Source of the DNA: Pseudomonadota bacterium
GTDB lineage: Bacteria > Desulfobacterota > BSN033 > WVXP01 > G020346125
Reading direction: 5' to 3'
DNA: 7,243 nucleotides
NCBI GenBank assembly: GCA_030672465.1
Contig: DAOVGJ010000245.1
Location: 1-7,243 of the forward strand
Shown: one piece after another, positions 5,542 through 7,243 of the stretch
Numbering within the stretch: position 1 is the stretch's first letter
Layout of the letters: the number at the start of each line of letters is the position of its first letter
Program-made: the position numbers and the translations under genes
Notes under the pieces: model-generated
What the model was told of the DNA's origin: nothing
The model's database searches: none
The model's input: the letters and a program-made list of their open reading frames with translations, nothing else

Positions 5542-7203
5542 ATCAAAAGGGTTTTTGGTCATTTAACAGGCCTCAAGTCCAGCCAGATAAAGAGATTAGA
5601 ACGTATATATCGAAGAAGGATCCCACCCCAGAAGGTCATCAACCCCGAAATAGCCCGATATCTCTCGGAGATTTCCCATGAGATTAAACGGCAAGTGGGA
5701 ATTTTGGTCAACCGCAAGGGCATTATTGAATACGTCATCGTAGGAGACCATCAAGGGATCGTGATTCCACCCCTGACAAGGTATAGAGGGGGATTATTAA
5801 GGCTTCGAGGACTCAGATGCATCCACACACATCTTCGGGATGAATCCCTTACCCAAGACGACATCACTGACCTTGCCCTTTTGAGACTTGACATGATGGG
5901 CGCTTTATCCGTTGATGGTTCTGGATCACCCGGTCGTATACACCTGGGTCACCTGCTCCCGGAGAATCCCATGGGAAAGAGATGGGAGCTCCTCTCGCCT
6001 CATCGTCCATGGGGCCTGAATATCGATTTCCTCGACTTCATTCAATCCCTGGAGGATGAATTTCAACGAACTCAGCGCGCAAAAGCCTTGGAAAATGGCA
6101 GGGAAAATGCCCTTTTGATTACCGTGGCGGATTCGGATCAAGGGGACATCGAGGAATCCGTCCAGGAGCTGAAGGAGTTGGTCAAAACCAGCGGTGGGGT
6201 GACGGTGGATTCCGTGATTCAGCGTCCAAAGAGGTTACACCCCAGGCTTCTCATCGGAAGGGGTAAACTGACCGAGATCACCATACGATGTATGCAATTG
6301 GGAGTGGACCTCATCATCTTTAACCGGGACTTGTCTCCCGCACAATTGGCCTCCATTAGCGATTTTACGGAGCTGAGGGTGATCGATAGGACACAGTTGA
6401 TTTTGGACATTTTCGCCCAAAGGGCCCATAGTCGAGATGGGAAAGTTCAGGTCGAATTGGCTCAGCTGCGGTATTTATTACCGAGGCTTACGGGGAAAAA
6501 CACGGCCATGTCCCGTTTGACCGGGGGGATTGGGGGTCGTGGTCCGGGGGAGACAAAACTCGAGATAAACCGGAGACGGGTGAGGGATAGGATTACGCGT
6601 TTGGAAAAAGAGCTTAAGAACTTGGGCAAGGGGAGGGAACAGAGGAGGGATAGGAGGACAAAGAGAGGAATACCCATCCTATCCATCGTTGGTTATACAA
6701 ATGCTGGGAAATCCGCCCTCTTTAACGCATTGACAAAAAGCCACGTAAACGTGGAAGAGAAGCTCTTTGCCACCTTAGACACCGCGACTCGGAGGCTCCG
6801 CTTTCCAAGGGATCGAGAGGTGATTATTACGGATACGGTGGGATTCATAAGGGATTTACCCAAGGATCTCATTGGGGCCTTTCGGGCCACACTCGATGAA
6901 CTGAAAGATGCCGATCTTCTCATACACGTGGTCGATCTCAGCCACCCCGGTTTCGAAGAGCATATCCTTGCCGTTGAAACGACCCTGAATGAACTGGAAC
7001 TGAACACCATTCCCAAGCTTCTGGTCTTCAATAAGGAGGATAAGGTGGATTCGAGCTTCATCAGCCAGTTCTGTCGACGATACAATGCCATTTCCATATC
7101 GGCACTCAAGGGGAAAAATCTGGATAGTCTCCTATCAAGAATAGGAGGGATGTTTTGGAAGGATATGGACTCAATCATTGAGCTGGGCATCGGTCGCGCT
7201 TAA
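5542..7203 (+). CDS. hflX: GTPase HflX, long form
   Basis: HflX is a cytosolic ribosome-associated GTPase that binds the 50S subunit and splits stalled or hibernating 70S ribosomes, often under stress. Counting from TTG 5485 as residue 1, the nucleotide motifs are G1 GYTNAGKS (403-410), G3 DTVGF (450-454), G4 NKED (516-519) and G5 SALKG (539-543). The HflX-specific glycine-rich GGIGGRGPGETKLE segment precedes G1. The long N-terminal domain (GLK-x-SQ-x-KRLERIYRRR through CIHTHL and DLALLRLDMMGA) is the form seen in many anaerobes and is absent from the shorter E. coli protein. The start is ambiguous. TTG codons at 5485 and 5494 lie upstream of the predicted transcription start, and no ATG, GTG or TTG follows until well inside the conserved domain. 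Family similarity begins at IKRVFGHLTGLK, so ATC 5542, 8 nt after GGAG (5530-5533), is preferred, giving 553 residues. Confidence 0.93.
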   Translation: MKRVFGHLTGLKSSQIKRLERIYRRRIPPQKVINPEIARYLSEISHEIKRQVGILVNRKGIIEYVIVGDHQGIVIPPLTRYRGGLLRLRGLRCIHTHLRDESLTQDDITDLALLRLDMMGALSVDGSGSPGRIHLGHLLPENPMGKRWELLSPHRPWGLNIDFLDFIQSLEDEFQRTQRAKALENGRENALLITVADSDQGDIEESVQELKELVKTSGGVTVDSVIQRPKRLHPRLLIGRGKLTEITIRCMQLGVDLIIFNRDLSPAQLASISDFTELRVIDRTQLILDIFAQRAHSRDGKVQVELAQLRYLLPRLTGKNTAMSRLTGGIGGRGPGETKLEINRRRVRDRITRLEKELKNLGKGREQRRDRRTKRGIPILSIVGYTNAGKSALFNALTKSHVNVEEKLFATLDTATRRLRFPRDREVIITDTVGFIRDLPKDLIGAFRATLDELKDADLLIHVVDLSHPGFEEHILAVETTLNELELNTIPKLLVFNKEDKVDSSFISQFCRRYNAISISALKGKNLDSLLSRIGGMFWKDMDSIIELGIGRA

Positions 7204-7218
7204 ACTCCCAGTTGACAG

Positions 7219-7243
7219 AAGGAGGATGCTCTGATAATAGCTA
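7219..7243 (+). other. Ribosome binding site and likely start of the next gene
   Basis: A strong AAGGAGG (7219-7225) lies 15 nt after the hflX stop, so a cotranscribed gene probably begins here. The ATG at 7226 touches the site and meets TGA two codons later, so it cannot be the start. CTG at 7231, 5 nt after the site, opens a frame beginning (M)IIA that runs out of the window. Only four codons are visible, so the product is unknown. Confidence 0.35.

Noticed and set aside
6693..7190. 165-codon minus-strand frame opposite the GTPase domain of hflX
   Set aside because: Ser/Leu-rich translation typical of the antisense of a conserved coding region; the plus strand carries all the GTPase motifs.

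Overview
The window looks bacterial and chromosomal. Most genes have clear Shine-Dalgarno sites of the AGGAGG type, and at least two promoters are good sigma70-like matches (TTGACT-16-TATAAT and TTGATT-16-TATAAT). Base composition is moderate by eye. The Fe-S or flavin proteins (a compact four-Cys flavoprotein, a radical SAM enzyme, a family 5 uracil-DNA glycosylase) suggest an anaerobe, perhaps thermophilic. The intergenic repeat at the left edge resembles dispersed repeats I recall from Desulfobacterota genomes. I cannot place the organism firmly: no rRNA or other marker gene is present.

Layout, left to right. Bases 1-411 hold a repeat-like stretch with a hairpin, then a strong promoter. 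Next comes a small VOC-fold protein of the methylmalonyl-CoA epimerase type (412-831, +), followed by a candidate terminator. A flavodoxin-like iron-sulfur flavoprotein follows (1076-1789, +). After it is an unusual fusion of a C4 zinc ribbon with a PTS EIIA domain (1968-2804, +), trailed 23 bp later by a 52-residue DUF2892-type membrane protein (2828-2986, +). A convergent region with two dyads (2987-3111) separates these from the minus-strand block.

The minus-strand block is an uncharacterised 85-residue protein (4190-3933) and a radical SAM enzyme (3870-3112). They appear to form one transcription unit, with a promoter whose spacer carries a centred palindrome. Upstream of it lie a degenerate 8-nt repeat and a family 5 uracil-DNA glycosylase (5164-4469). 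Divergent from that is hflX (about 5542-7203, +), a long-form ribosome-associated GTPase, followed by a ribosome binding site for a gene that leaves the window.

The genes do not form one obvious pathway. They read as several short, independent units. The most unusual points are the zinc-ribbon/EIIA fusion (possibly on a leaderless mRNA), the apparent AUC start of hflX just downstream of a promoter with an operator-like dyad, the epimerase-like protein missing a metal-binding His, and the unknown 85-residue/radical SAM pair. I see no defence system, CRISPR array, prophage or transposase.
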